This document shows, one piece after another, positions 43,619-52,512 of a DNA stretch of 64,000 nucleotides (position 1 is the first letter of the stretch; each line of letters begins with the position of its first letter). The notes beneath the pieces were generated by a model. That model was not told the origin of the DNA. It did no database searches and saw only the letters and a program-made list of their open reading frames with translations. Source of the DNA: JAFMDF01 sp965277445 (GTDB taxonomy: Bacteria; Bacteroidota; Bacteroidia; Chitinophagales; Saprospiraceae). The DNA is taken from assembly GCA_965277445.1 (NCBI GenBank), contig CBDICY010000010.1:248001-312000 (forward strand). Direction: 5' to 3'. Both the position numbers and the translations under genes were made by a program.

Positions 43619-44230
43619 TCAATTACCTGAATATTGTACCATTTCTTCTTCCAATCCATAACAAAGACTTGCTCTTTTTAAGCCAAAAATACGTCCATTC
43701 TTGGCTTCGTAGTTATTATAAATTTTACCATTTTCTCGCCATGCTTGCTGTAATCCTTCTTCTTTACCATTGACAATATGAATGGATTTAAAGAGTTGTC
43801 CGCTTTTGTACCATTGTTTTTGATTACCATGTGTGACGCCCATTTGATGAATAGATTCAGAACGTAAAGCCCCAGTTTTCCACCAAGTTTTGGAAATGCC
43901 ATCCTTTCGACCTTTTTGATAATGCGCCTCGAAACTCAACGTACCATCAGGATACCATTTTTGATAAACACCTTGTTTTTTGCCTTTCCAATACCCTATT
44001 TTTTCTGCCAATTCTCCGTTAGGATAATATTTCATAGAATACCCAGAAAAGGGTGCTGTTAAATGATAAAAAAGTCCCTCGTATGCATGAAGTACTAGAC
44101 TATCTTTCAAAACCTCCTTTTCAGGTATTTGAATAATTGTTTCTTCTACTATTTCTATTCCTTGACAACTAATAGAAAATAGACAAAGACTAAAAAATAG
44201 AATTACCAGTTGCCCGTTACCAATTTTCAA
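43619..44230 (-). CDS. MORN/YwqK-like repeat lipoprotein
   Basis: A protein of about 203 residues from a TTG at 44230, giving a lipoprotein signal (M)KIGNGQLVILFFSLCLFSIS-C. An ATG at 44335 would overlap the upstream gene by 59 bp and read through a word hairpin. The body consists of MORN_2-type repeats: MKYYPNGELAEKIGYWKGKK, QKWYPDGTLSFEAHYQKGRK, KTWWKTGALRSESIH, KQWYKSGQLFKS and AWRENGKIYNNYEAKNGRI. Such proteins are often labelled YwqK antitoxins, but no toxin is nearby. It is probably an outer-membrane or periplasmic scaffold. It lies between the YHYH and SCO genes in the sigma operon. Confidence 0.8.
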   Translation of the reverse strand: MKIGNGQLVILFFSLCLFSISCQGIEIVEETIIQIPEKEVLKDSLVLHAYEGLFYHLTAPFSGYSMKYYPNGELAEKIGYWKGKKQGVYQKWYPDGTLSFEAHYQKGRKDGISKTWWKTGALRSESIHQMGVTHGNQKQWYKSGQLFKSIHIVNGKEEGLQQAWRENGKIYNNYEAKNGRIFGLKRASLCYGLEEEMVQYSGN

Positions 44231-44276
44231 TGGTGCAAATAACTGGCAACAGATAACTGGTAACTGGCAACTCGTC
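44203..44276. repeat. Word-hairpin, GTTACCAGTTGCC words
   Basis: The left words TTACCAGTTGCCCGTTACCA face AACTGGCAACAGATAACTGG and TAACTGGCAACT on the right. It lies exactly between the YHYH stop (44277) and the MORN start region; related words occur at 60541-60611. Confidence 0.65.
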
Positions 44277-45107
44277 TTAATTAATCCGATTTGGCGTTCC
44301 TTGATAATCTTCTGGAAATAAAATGTAGTAGGCATTTAAATATAGTTCGTTTTGGATATGGTAGTGATATTCTTCGGTAGTCGTGTGTTGCGTAGTACTT
44401 GTATGTCCACCAGAAACATCTAAATCTGTTGGATAAGTACCCGTAGCAGCACACTTTCGACCATAAAGAAAAAAGCCATCTGAAATAATACCAATCAATT
44501 TATCATCGTCATCAGACCAAGCTTTTGGCTCTAAATGGTAATGATAACTTTGTGGACCTGTGTGTGCAGCCGTATAATCTAAAGAACCAACAGCGTTATC
44601 CAATGGTACATTAGGGCCTTCTTCATCGTTATAAATAACCGACCCACTAACCGCTAAACCAATCGCTCCTAAACCAGTTGACGAGCTATTTGCTGCTTTG
44701 GTTGGGCTGGCAGGCACTCTTAAAGTATAAGAGCCATTAAAATTGTCAATATTTCCTGGGGCCATCTGTTCGTAAGAAGTAACCGTAGGTGCAACAAATA
44801 ATGGGTGATTCTCAGCAGCAGCTTCTGTAGTTAATGTCATCGTTCCCATCATAGCAGATCTTGCAGTCGTATTTGACCAATAAGGAGAAGTATGATTCGG
44901 CAAACCGTCCGTTTCAATAACGACCTCATCGCCATCCAACATAATCGTATAACTCTCCGTGTCAAATTCTGCAAAAGCACTATGCAATTCAGTAGGTGTA
45001 GTTGGATTTTCTTCTTCCATTTCATTGGTAGTCGCATCATCATCGCCACAAGCGAAAAGGAGGGTTAATAAGCTAAAAGTCAAAAGGGATAATTTCTTCA
45101 AAGTCAT
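44277..45107 (-). CDS. YHYH domain lipoprotein
   Basis: A 276-residue lipoprotein (signal and lipobox LLTLLFACGDDD). The YHYH domain shows two motifs, PQSYHYHLEP and EEYHYHIQNE, with a DGFFLYGRKCA segment between, typical of this family of secreted proteins with presumed metal or ligand binding histidines. An acidic linker (DDDATTNEMEEENPTTP) follows the Cys. In the operon it comes after the sigma/anti-sigma pair and heavy-metal sensor-like gene and before MORN and SCO genes. A role in copper or redox stress is inferred from the neighbours. Confidence 0.88.
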   Translation of the reverse strand: MTLKKLSLLTFSLLTLLFACGDDDATTNEMEEENPTTPTELHSAFAEFDTESYTIMLDGDEVVIETDGLPNHTSPYWSNTTARSAMMGTMTLTTEAAAENHPLFVAPTVTSYEQMAPGNIDNFNGSYTLRVPASPTKAANSSSTGLGAIGLAVSGSVIYNDEEGPNVPLDNAVGSLDYTAAHTGPQSYHYHLEPKAWSDDDDKLIGIISDGFFLYGRKCAATGTYPTDLDVSGGHTSTTQHTTTEEYHYHIQNELYLNAYYILFPEDYQGTPNRIN

Positions 45108-45153
45108 TTTAAATTAGTTTTTGATTAAATATTTCCCTTTAGACCAGTACTTC

Positions 45154-45615
45154 TTAGAAATCCTTCGGAGGATGATCATTTCTTTGCGAATTAATTAGAA
45201 TTCGCTTTAACATCCGAGTTATAAAACTTTCAAAATCAGCAAGTTGATCTTGTCTTAATAAATCTTTAATTTCTTTAAAGTGTTGATAAGTTACTTTGAT
45301 TTTCTGACTTTCAAGCTCTTCGTACATCATCAACGAATTAGTCCTATCTCTTTCAGTTGTACTCGTTACCAATTGATTGAAATAGGTTCGTAATAGCTCC
45401 TTTTGTTGGAGTTGAACTTCGTTTATGAGCCCTTCATGTTTTTTTGCGGATATTAAAAATTCCCTATGTTGTTTCTCATCTAATTTTAGCGCATCAATTG
45501 CTCGCATTCCTCCGTGAGCGGGAGGTCTATTTAATATAAAAAAGCCCAAAGCCAATAAATTTAATGCCAATAAGCCCCATGTTGTGTATTTATAAAACTG
45601 TAGTGGTCTCATCAA
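45154..45615 (-). CDS. Spy/CpxP-like periplasmic heavy-metal sensor protein
   Basis: A 153-residue protein with one N-terminal membrane segment (about 14-29) and a helical periplasmic domain: LKLDEKQHREFLISAKKHEG, LQQKELLRTYFNQLV and KEIKDLLRQDQLADFESFIT. This is the LTxxQ/Spy-CpxP fold seen in periplasmic chaperones and metal sensors; 'LRQDQLADF' is the second LTxxQ-like motif. The start overlaps the stop of the anti-sigma-like gene (ATGA, 45612-45615), so translation is coupled. It probably buffers envelope stress signals and may hold the sigma factor system in check. Confidence 0.82.
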   Translation of the reverse strand: MMRPLQFYKYTTWGLLALNLLALGFFILNRPPAHGGMRAIDALKLDEKQHREFLISAKKHEGLINEVQLQQKELLRTYFNQLVTSTTERDRTNSLMMYEELESQKIKVTYQHFKEIKDLLRQDQLADFESFITRMLKRILINSQRNDHPPKDF

Positions 45616-45908
45616 TCGTAAAGTTTAAAATCTGTAATTAGAGCCGTCGAATGCTGTATTTCTAACAAGTCTCCTTCTTGATTACTTTGAAAATAAAGAT
45701 TTAGGACGGAGAGATTCAATATTAACATAATAGCCGCTGCTGCCGCTACTAATTTTATTCGATTCATGGGGATCATAATTCCTTCTATCTCATAAATTAT
45801 TCGTTCCATTTTTCCCAATAAATCCATCTTCGGTTTTGCCCTTTGGCTACCTTCAATACTGTTTAGTATCTCGTTTATCCTTTTATTTACATCTTTTTGC
45901 ATAGTCAT
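45612..45908 (-). CDS. Small single-TM protein, probable anti-sigma factor
   Basis: A 98-residue protein: a charged cytoplasmic N-terminus (about 1-48), one membrane segment (about 52-72, IKLVAAAAAIMLILNLSVLN) and a short periplasmic tail. It lies 40 bp downstream of the ECF sigma gene and overlaps the Spy-like gene by 4 bp. The position and topology are those of ECF anti-sigma factors, though the zinc-binding HxxxCxxC motif is absent. Confidence 0.7.
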   Translation of the reverse strand: MTMQKDVNKRINEILNSIEGSQRAKPKMDLLGKMERIIYEIEGIMIPMNRIKLVAAAAAIMLILNLSVLNLYFQSNQEGDLLEIQHSTALITDFKLYD

Positions 45909-45948
45909 CCTTTTTTATTTTGACAACAAAATGCTACTTTTCCTTCGG

Positions 45949-46491
45949 TCAAGTTAAACGTTTTTTCAATTTTGCTCTTAAATTTTTCTTCGCTCTTTGT
46001 AATAAGGATTCTACTGCTTTTAAAGTTGTGGCCATAATAGTGGCTACTTCTTGTCGAGGCAAGCCTTCCATCAAACTTAAGATAAAAGCAGTTTGTTGAT
46101 TAGTAGGTAAAGTTTTAATTTCCGCAAATAATAATTTGGCATCTTCTTTTTGTTCCAATAAAATACCAGGATGGTCAAAATCTGGAATGGTTGATTCTGC
46201 TTTTCCAAGTTTTAAAAAAGAGAAACGGTTCTTCTTTCTCACTACATTTAACGCAGTATTCACCGTAATTCGATAAACCCAAGTGCTTACAGCTGCATCT
46301 CCTTTGAATTTAAGGGCATTTTGATAAATTTTCAGAAAAACATCCTGCGTTATTTCCTCCGCATCTGCTTCGTTTTGCACGTAACTAATAGCCGTATTGT
46401 ATATTTTTTCATTAAACAATGCATAGAACTGCCTAAAAGCAAGTTTATCGCCTTCCGCAATTAACTGTAGTAGTTTGAAGTTGTTATCCAA
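45949..46491 (-). CDS. ECF RNA polymerase sigma factor
   Basis: A 180-residue sigma-70 family ECF protein. Region 2 reads FRQFYALFNEKIYNTA, then DAEEITQDVFLKIY and the -10 recognition segment STWVYRITVNTALNVVRKK; region 4 reads LPTNQQTAFILSLMEGLP, then RQEVATIMATTLKAVESLLQ. It is the first gene of a six-gene minus-strand operon (sigma, anti-sigma, Spy-like, YHYH, MORN, SCO), which it probably autoregulates. The divergent neighbour is a sulfatase. Confidence 0.93.
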   Translation of the reverse strand: MDNNFKLLQLIAEGDKLAFRQFYALFNEKIYNTAISYVQNEADAEEITQDVFLKIYQNALKFKGDAAVSTWVYRITVNTALNVVRKKNRFSFLKLGKAESTIPDFDHPGILLEQKEDAKLLFAEIKTLPTNQQTAFILSLMEGLPRQEVATIMATTLKAVESLLQRAKKNLRAKLKKRLT

Positions 46492-46687
46492 CTTTTTTAA
46501 ATTTTATAAAACTGGTCATTTAATATCTTGTTAAGTAATGAATTGATAAAATGTACTTATATTATAGCTACATTTTTATCGCCTCTAATAAAATGACAGA
46601 TTATTCCTCTTCAATATGGAGGTAAAAGAAGCGATTTAATAGACTGCAATCAAGTCTATAAATCATTTATACGTTTAAAGAATTTAT

Positions 46688-48019
46688 ATGTCAAACAAAC
46701 ACATTTTATTAATCCTGCTGTTACTTTATAGTACCTCTTGTAAAAAAGAAGAGGGGGGTTCCATTATTATTACACCTGCTCCGCCTCCAACAGTTCCTAT
46801 CGTCGATAATAGCAATCAACCTAATATTCTATTGATAGTTGCAGATGATTTTGGCATAGATACTAGTCCAGGTTATTTAGCTTCTAGAACCTTACCAAAA
46901 GCTCGAATGCCCAATATAGAAGGACTGATTCAATCAGGTTTAGTTTTTGATAATTTCTGGTCTGCGCCAAATTGTGCTCCCTCAAGAGCAGCCCTTATTA
47001 CAGGTAAATATGGATTAGAAACTAAAGTGATAGGAGCAAATGACCAACTAGACATCAGCGAAAATATCATTCATAAAGTATTAAAAGAACAAGGATATAC
47101 CAATGCTTTAATTGGAAAATGGCATCTTTCTGGTGAAACACCTACTCCCTCGACACCAAATAGAATGGGCGTTGATTATTTTGCAGGAATTTTAAAGGGA
47201 AAAGTCGAAGACTATCATAATTGGGATTTAATCCAAAACGGCGTCACCACTATTTCAACAGAATACATCACTAGCAAACTAACGGATTTAGCCATTGATT
47301 GGGTCAACGATCAACAAGCTCCCTGGCTATTATGGCTAGCTTATACTGCGCCACATGAACCATTACATTTACCTCCTAATGATTTACATACTCAAGGCGA
47401 TCTTCCTACCGATGAGCAAGCAATTCAAGAGACTCCCCTACCCTATTATCATGCTATGGCTGAAGCAATGGACAAAGAAATTGGTCGATTATTGGCTTCT
47501 TTATCTGCGGGCATGAAAGAAAATACGTGGATTATTTTTGTTGGCGATAATGGTTCTCCTGAAAAAGTCTCCCAAATTCCTAGTAAACGAGGAAAAGGGT
47601 CTTTATATCAAGGCGGTATCAATGTTCCACTAATTGTTTCTGGAAACAAACTTAACAGAAAAGGAAGGCGAACTTCAGAATTAGTAAACAGTATTGACTT
47701 GTTTGCAACGATAGCAGATTTTGCAGGTAGTACAAAGAGAACAACCGATAGTCGAAGTTTTAAAGCCTTATTAACTGGTGATCAACTTCAATCTAGGCAA
47801 CACTTATATTCAGAATCTATCATTGGAGGGACTGAACATTGGGCAATTAGAGATGTGCAATATAAATTAATAGAATCTTTGGACGGACGACAAGAAATGT
47901 ACGACTTAACTATTGATCCTTTTGAATTAACCGATTTACTAAAAAGTGATGTTTCGGAAAAAATAAGCGCACAACAAATTGCCTTATCCGTTAGAGCGCA
48001 ACAAATTCGATTGCAGTAA
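46688..48019 (+). CDS. Sulfatase lipoprotein
   Basis: A 443-residue type I sulfatase. The lipoprotein signal ends at Cys18 (YSTSC). The formylglycine site is Cys96 in NCAPSRAALITGKYG (C-x-P-S-R, needs an FGE-type maturase elsewhere). Metal ligands are seen in LLIVADDFG and VGDNGSPEK. It lacks the very long C-terminal regions of some glycan sulfatases, and no SusC/D pair is adjacent. It probably removes sulfate from a polysaccharide or small ester at the cell surface. It is divergent from the ECF sigma gene. Confidence 0.92.
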   Translation: MSNKHILLILLLLYSTSCKKEEGGSIIITPAPPPTVPIVDNSNQPNILLIVADDFGIDTSPGYLASRTLPKARMPNIEGLIQSGLVFDNFWSAPNCAPSRAALITGKYGLETKVIGANDQLDISENIIHKVLKEQGYTNALIGKWHLSGETPTPSTPNRMGVDYFAGILKGKVEDYHNWDLIQNGVTTISTEYITSKLTDLAIDWVNDQQAPWLLWLAYTAPHEPLHLPPNDLHTQGDLPTDEQAIQETPLPYYHAMAEAMDKEIGRLLASLSAGMKENTWIIFVGDNGSPEKVSQIPSKRGKGSLYQGGINVPLIVSGNKLNRKGRRTSELVNSIDLFATIADFAGSTKRTTDSRSFKALLTGDQLQSRQHLYSESIIGGTEHWAIRDVQYKLIESLDGRQEMYDLTIDPFELTDLLKSDVSEKISAQQIALSVRAQQIRLQ

Positions 48020-48163
48020 ACTTTAAAATTACTATATCCTTAGGATAATTCCATCTTTTCCGTATCATTGCTTTTATATTTACAATTTGTATTGGTAAAC
48101 CCCTTAGCACTTCAAATTACTGCAAAGAATAAACTTGTCAATACGATTTAAACCTAAGAAAAA

Positions 48164-49102
48164 ATGGTCCACGGAACACATAATGCCCTACCTGATAAGC
48201 GGAATGAAAATATAAAAATTTATGTCAACGGAGATTTATTTCCTCGAAATGAAGCCAAAATATCCGTCTTTGATAGCGGCTACTTAGTAGGAGATGGCAT
48301 ATGGGAAGCACTACGATTACATGATGGCGTCTTAGTCCATTTAAAAGAACACCTCGAACGATTATGGCAAGGCGCAGCAACGGTAGGCATGGATTTAGGG
48401 ATGACCAAAGCAGAACTAGTCGAAAAAATCTGGATGGTCTTAAATGCCAATGAAATGCAAGATAATGTGCATTGTCGATTCATGGTCACCAGAGGCATTA
48501 AAAAGACACCTTCTCAAGATCCTCGTTTGACTATTAGTGGCCCGAATTTAGTCATCATAGCCGAACATAAAGCCGCTTCACCCAAAAGTAAAGAAAATGG
48601 CGTTACGCTTTTTACTAGTACCATTCGTCGTGGTTCACCAGATTATCTGGATCCCCGTTTGAATTGCCACAGTAAATTACATGAAGTAATGGCTTTGGTG
48701 CAAGCGATAGAAGCAGGCTGTGATGAAGCCCTAATGTTGGATATTCACGGTTTTGTCTCAACTTGTAATGCAACCAATTTTTTTATGGTTAAAAATGGAG
48801 AAGTCTGGACTTCTACTGGGCAGTACTGTATGAATGGTATTACAAGAGGTACCCTTGTGAAAATTTGTAAAGAAAAAGGGATTCCCGTTTTTGAAAAGAA
48901 TTTTTCCCTATTCGATGTATATGGAGCAAATGAAGCCTTTGTTACAGGGACTTTTGGAGGCGTAACCCCTGTCACTAAAATAGACGGTCGAGTCATTGGA
49001 ACTGGAAAATACGGGGATTTAAGCCGCCAACTGAGTACTTGGTATGAGGAGGATATTTTAAAAGAAGTCGCTGCTGTTAAGGCTGGACAAGCGCCTTTTT
49101 AG
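48164..49102 (+). CDS. Class IV aminotransferase (BCAT/D-amino acid/ADC lyase-like)
   Basis: A 312-residue fold-type IV PLP enzyme. The N-terminal part reads IYVNGDLFPRNEAKISVFDS and GYLVGDGIWEALR, as usual. The Schiff-base lysine is in NCHSKLHEVMALVQAIEAG, followed by DEALMLDIHGFVSTCNATNF and MNGITRGTLVKIC. The position normally occupied by Glu (xxEcsxxN) is Ser-Thr here, closer to D-amino acid transaminases and 4-amino-4-deoxychorismate lyases than to BCATs. The exact reaction is undecided. It is a single gene with a word hairpin behind it. Confidence 0.88.
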   Translation: MVHGTHNALPDKRNENIKIYVNGDLFPRNEAKISVFDSGYLVGDGIWEALRLHDGVLVHLKEHLERLWQGAATVGMDLGMTKAELVEKIWMVLNANEMQDNVHCRFMVTRGIKKTPSQDPRLTISGPNLVIIAEHKAASPKSKENGVTLFTSTIRRGSPDYLDPRLNCHSKLHEVMALVQAIEAGCDEALMLDIHGFVSTCNATNFFMVKNGEVWTSTGQYCMNGITRGTLVKICKEKGIPVFEKNFSLFDVYGANEAFVTGTFGGVTPVTKIDGRVIGTGKYGDLSRQLSTWYEEDILKEVAAVKAGQAPF

Positions 49103-49128
49103 AGCAATTAGTGTTTTGTCAAATCACA

Positions 49129-49184
49129 CATCATAAATCATAAATCTATCTAGTTAAATAGTGACGGATTTATGATTTATGATG
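49129..49184. repeat. Word-hairpin, perfect 18-bp arms
   Basis: CATCATAAATCATAAATC (49129-49146) and its exact complement (49167-49184) lie between the convergent aminotransferase and the small secreted gene at 49231. Same family as 32908-32990. Confidence 0.8.
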
Positions 49185-49230
49185 TAAGATTTCAGATTTA
49201 TGATTTGTATAGCATGGCACTACAGAAAAC

Positions 49231-49692
49231 TTACCCCTGCCGCAATTCCACGCCCATCTTTTCAGGCACTAATAATTTCAAAAATATCTTTTCGTTGACA
49301 TCTTTATAGTTAATCAAAATATCTTTTCCTTCAATGCCTTCATACTTTAAAATGAGTGTATTCGCCTGAAAAGATTCTGTGATCGTGTATCTTTTTTTGC
49401 GCAATAATTCATTGAACACACTATTCGGTGCATTCTCTAATTGTATCTCTTGTTCCAGCAAAATAGCATCCCCTTCCCAATAATCATATTGAAAATGTTG
49501 ACTTTCGTCAATCGTCACGATAATTTTCCCCGTATCATCTTTAGGGGCAATCGTCTTGTATAAAACCTTAGAGTTTTTTGGATATTTAGTAGATAAGCTT
49601 GTGGAGACTTGAGCAGCAATAAAAGTGCTAAATAGCATAAAGACAGCCAAAAGCTGGCTTTTTTGTAGTAGATGTAAGTTCATAATAGCCAT
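49231..49692 (-). CDS. Small secreted protein downstream of TolC-HlyD-DUF4956 genes
   Basis: A 153-residue protein with a signal peptide (QLLAVFMLFSTFIAAQ, cleavage about residue 28) and a beta-rich body (FQYDYWEGDAILLEQEI, YTITESFQANTLILKYEG). The start could also be the ATG at 49683, three codons later. No family is recognised. It is on the same strand as the TolC-like gene but 218 bp away, so it may or may not belong to that set. Confidence 0.7.
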   Translation of the reverse strand: MAIMNLHLLQKSQLLAVFMLFSTFIAAQVSTSLSTKYPKNSKVLYKTIAPKDDTGKIIVTIDESQHFQYDYWEGDAILLEQEIQLENAPNSVFNELLRKKRYTITESFQANTLILKYEGIEGKDILINYKDVNEKIFLKLLVPEKMGVELRQG

Positions 49693-49910
49693 TTTGATCT
49701 TTCGACAAAACGCCGTTTAACAGTTTTTAGGGTGAATACAGGAGGGTAAAAGGAGGAAAATGTATTATTCCTTTTACTGAAAAAAAGTGTTTGTTCGTAA
49801 AAATTGAGTGTTAAAAATAAATGGAGGTAAAGTTGGGAAGTAGGTAATAATTAGAATTTCAAGTTAGGGAAAATAAAGGAGAAACGCAATATTCCAAAGA
49901 TGGATACTCC

Positions 49911-51149
49911 TTAATTTCTACTTAAAAATTGAGCAAACATTGGTTGATATAACTGTTCGGTAAAAGCTAGGTAGTCCACGTATGCTTGATAAATAGCCAT
50001 TTCTAGTTTGAATAAATCTAAAGCTCTTTCCACATTCGTTTCTTTTTGTGCCAATATTAGCAAGGGAGAATTATCGGAAAGTGTTTGTGCTTGCTGCGCA
50101 AAATCCAACATTTTTTGTGCTTGCTGCGCATACTTATCCTTGGCATAATTCCATTCGTCAATCAATAATTGTAATTCCTGTTTCCTATTTTTTTCTTTGT
50201 ATTGACTTAATTTCTTTTCCGCTAATCTTTCTTGTTGTAACACTTCCTTTTCAATGGCGATTTCTTCCATCTTTAATTTCCGACCAGAAGAAAAGGGTAA
50301 TCTAAATCCCGCAGTCAAAGAAATTCTTTCTTCAAATTCATCTGAATGAGGCCCATTATATTCAATTTGCACAAAGTCTAATAACTTTTTTTGTTCTGCC
50401 TGTTCCAGTTCTTCTTCTCTTTCTATAATCAGATTATCCACATCATACTCCATTGCTTGTAATTGAAAGCGATTTGTAATAGGTACTTGATTAAGTAAAA
50501 TCAATAGACTATCAACTGGCAATAAGTCTTCCCAATTCAACCAAACGCCCTCCGCTTGCCAAGCATTCAACAAAGTTTCTTCTTTAAAAATAGCTACTTC
50601 CAATTGAGTTATATCTTGCTGCACTTCAATCCAATCGGAAGGGGCTTTATTATTGGTCAAGGCTAATTTACTCCAGACTCGTTCTTTGTCTTGTAAAATA
50701 AGGAGTAATTCCTCTTTTAGTTTTAATTTCCTAACCGCTTCATAAAAAGTCAAGACCTCTTCGTAAGCGATTTCTATAAAATCTTTCTGCAAAAGCGTCT
50801 GTTGCAAATCTGCCTTTTTAAGGTATAATTGGTGCAGGTTAGTCTGTGCTTGCCGAATTTTTGGCGTACTTGGAGAAACCCTAAAAAGGTATTTTTGCCG
50901 ATTAAATTTAAAACGGTTCGTTTCGGTACGTACATCCATCCCATCCACCCAACCAGCCTGAAAGTTAGTATTACTATAACTATTTTCTGGTAGGTTGTCT
51001 AATTCGTCTACCCTGTTTTTAATATAATCTTGAACAGTAAGGGTTGTTTGAGCTATAGCATTAGGGCTCCCCAAACACCATAAGCAAAGTATAAGGATGG
51101 AAGCCGAGAAGGATGAAAGAATGGAAGGTCGGTTATAAAAATAAAGCAT
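49911..51149 (-). CDS. TolC-like outer-membrane efflux protein
   Basis: A 412-residue protein. A signal peptide (about 1-34, ending PNAIAQ) is followed by two long helical-hairpin repeats rich in Gln, Lys and Glu (QTNLHQLYLKKADLQQTLLQ; EKKLSQYKEKNRKQELQLLI; KEEELEQAEQKK-like stretches), each preceded by a short beta segment (SLTAGFRLPFSSGRKL). This is the OEP/TolC design of a trimeric outer-membrane channel with a periplasmic coiled-coil barrel. The next genes upstream on the same strand code for an HlyD-like adaptor and a DUF4956 membrane protein; no RND, MFS or ABC pump is present. Confidence 0.82.
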   Translation of the reverse strand: MLYFYNRPSILSSFSASILILCLWCLGSPNAIAQTTLTVQDYIKNRVDELDNLPENSYSNTNFQAGWVDGMDVRTETNRFKFNRQKYLFRVSPSTPKIRQAQTNLHQLYLKKADLQQTLLQKDFIEIAYEEVLTFYEAVRKLKLKEELLLILQDKERVWSKLALTNNKAPSDWIEVQQDITQLEVAIFKEETLLNAWQAEGVWLNWEDLLPVDSLLILLNQVPITNRFQLQAMEYDVDNLIIEREEELEQAEQKKLLDFVQIEYNGPHSDEFEERISLTAGFRLPFSSGRKLKMEEIAIEKEVLQQERLAEKKLSQYKEKNRKQELQLLIDEWNYAKDKYAQQAQKMLDFAQQAQTLSDNSPLLILAQKETNVERALDLFKLEMAIYQAYVDYLAFTEQLYQPMFAQFLSRN

Positions 51150-51218
51150 TTAATTAGGACATTGTTGCGAGTTGAATAGGAAAGATTAATGGATAGTCCA
51201 AAATAGAAGGTTAGAGGA

Positions 51219-52280
51219 CTATTCTCTAACTTCCAAATCTACGATTGGCTTCCGTTTCGCATGCGGAGAAACACCCTCGGGTGGATTGATAAATTCTAAA
51301 ATAACTTTTTCTTTTTGTAAAAAATTATTTTGTTTGGGAATACTTACTAAAATCTCCCGACCATAAGTTTTATAATCTGGAATTTTTCGTAGACGTTCTG
51401 GGATTTCAACTATTCTAGACCCTAATCCTGTCACCACTCCATAACAAAAAGTCGTCGCATCTTTAGACGATCGAATTAAAAAAGAATCTTGCAAAGCAAC
51501 ATGTAGCATTAAATCTTCTTGTACAAAACCTTTCACTAAAGATGGATTTGGCTCATAAAAAGAAATAAGGGTCTTGTAAGATGGAATATGTTCTGCCTCT
51601 TTGCAATAGATATTGCCAATAACTCCATCTGTTGGCGCTTTCAATTGAAGATCAATCGTTTTATTCGTTTCATCAAAAGCTTGTTCTGCTAAAAGTCGTT
51701 TAATCTCTGCCTTATAAGGGCTCGTTCCAATACTAATTTCACTTGTAACATTGGCGATTTCTTGATCAAAAGTTTCAATCGTCAATCCTCGTTCCTTTTG
51801 TAAGGCAGCAATTTTTGTATCTATCACCTTATAATTCGGTTCGCTATTTTTTATACTTTTCAAGCCTTTATATAAAGTAGTTTGAAATTTTTTCTCTTCT
51901 TGCAATCGTTGAATATCTGCCGCAATTTGTTCTAATTTCAAGCGTTTTTTAGTCCGAATTAGTTTAATATCCCCCTCTCTTTCTATCTTCCAAGCTTGTT
52001 CCTTAGCCTGCAATTCTTTAATTTTAAAAGGCTGATCAACTAAAGTTTCCTTGGATTGTATCCGATACATATCTAATAACGGTTCATCTTTTTCAACCAT
52101 TTGTCCTGGGCTAACGTGAATCTGTCCAACTGCTACTGAATAATTAAAATTAATCTCTGTTTCCTTATTCTCTGCAAATCCATAGAAAGTCACTACCGTC
52201 TGATGCATAGAAACATTTGTTCTCCAAAGGAAAAGGCCGACTAATAGTACAAAAAGGTAAAAAACATTAAAATATCTCAC
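51219..52280 (-). CDS. HlyD-family periplasmic adaptor protein
   Basis: A 353-residue membrane-fusion-type protein: one N-terminal TM (about 5-19), a biotinyl-lipoyl half motif (VAVGQIHVSPGQMVEKDEPL), a long coiled-coil hairpin (about 70-200) and the second half motif (LKAPTDGVIGNIYCKEAEHI), followed by a beta-barrel domain (SLVKGFVQEDLMLHVAL). It should bridge an inner-membrane component and the TolC-like channel encoded 70 bp downstream. The gene lies between the TolC-like and DUF4956 genes on the same strand. Confidence 0.88.
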   Translation of the reverse strand: MRYFNVFYLFVLLVGLFLWRTNVSMHQTVVTFYGFAENKETEINFNYSVAVGQIHVSPGQMVEKDEPLLDMYRIQSKETLVDQPFKIKELQAKEQAWKIEREGDIKLIRTKKRLKLEQIAADIQRLQEEKKFQTTLYKGLKSIKNSEPNYKVIDTKIAALQKERGLTIETFDQEIANVTSEISIGTSPYKAEIKRLLAEQAFDETNKTIDLQLKAPTDGVIGNIYCKEAEHIPSYKTLISFYEPNPSLVKGFVQEDLMLHVALQDSFLIRSSKDATTFCYGVVTGLGSRIVEIPERLRKIPDYKTYGREILVSIPKQNNFLQKEKVILEFINPPEGVSPHAKRKPIVDLEVRE

Positions 52281-52512
52281 TTATAATCAGTTATCATTTG
52301 CCAGTTGGAGCGTATAAAAAGTCTTTTATTTTTAATAAATTACCATTCGTAACTAAATACTAGAACATCATTGTTGTATTGCTAAAATTGTTATATTGTT
52401 ACCGTAACATATTGTCTCACAATAATATAGCAATTCAACAATTAAAAACAATCTCTTTATCAAGTTACTAAGATAAATTAATGCTTTTACACAAACCCAA
52501 CCGACAATTGGT

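Noticed and set aside
43619..44230. YwqK-type antitoxin of a toxin-antitoxin pair
   Set aside because: The label comes from MORN_2 repeats; no toxin-like gene is adjacent, and the protein is a lipoprotein in a sigma-factor operon.
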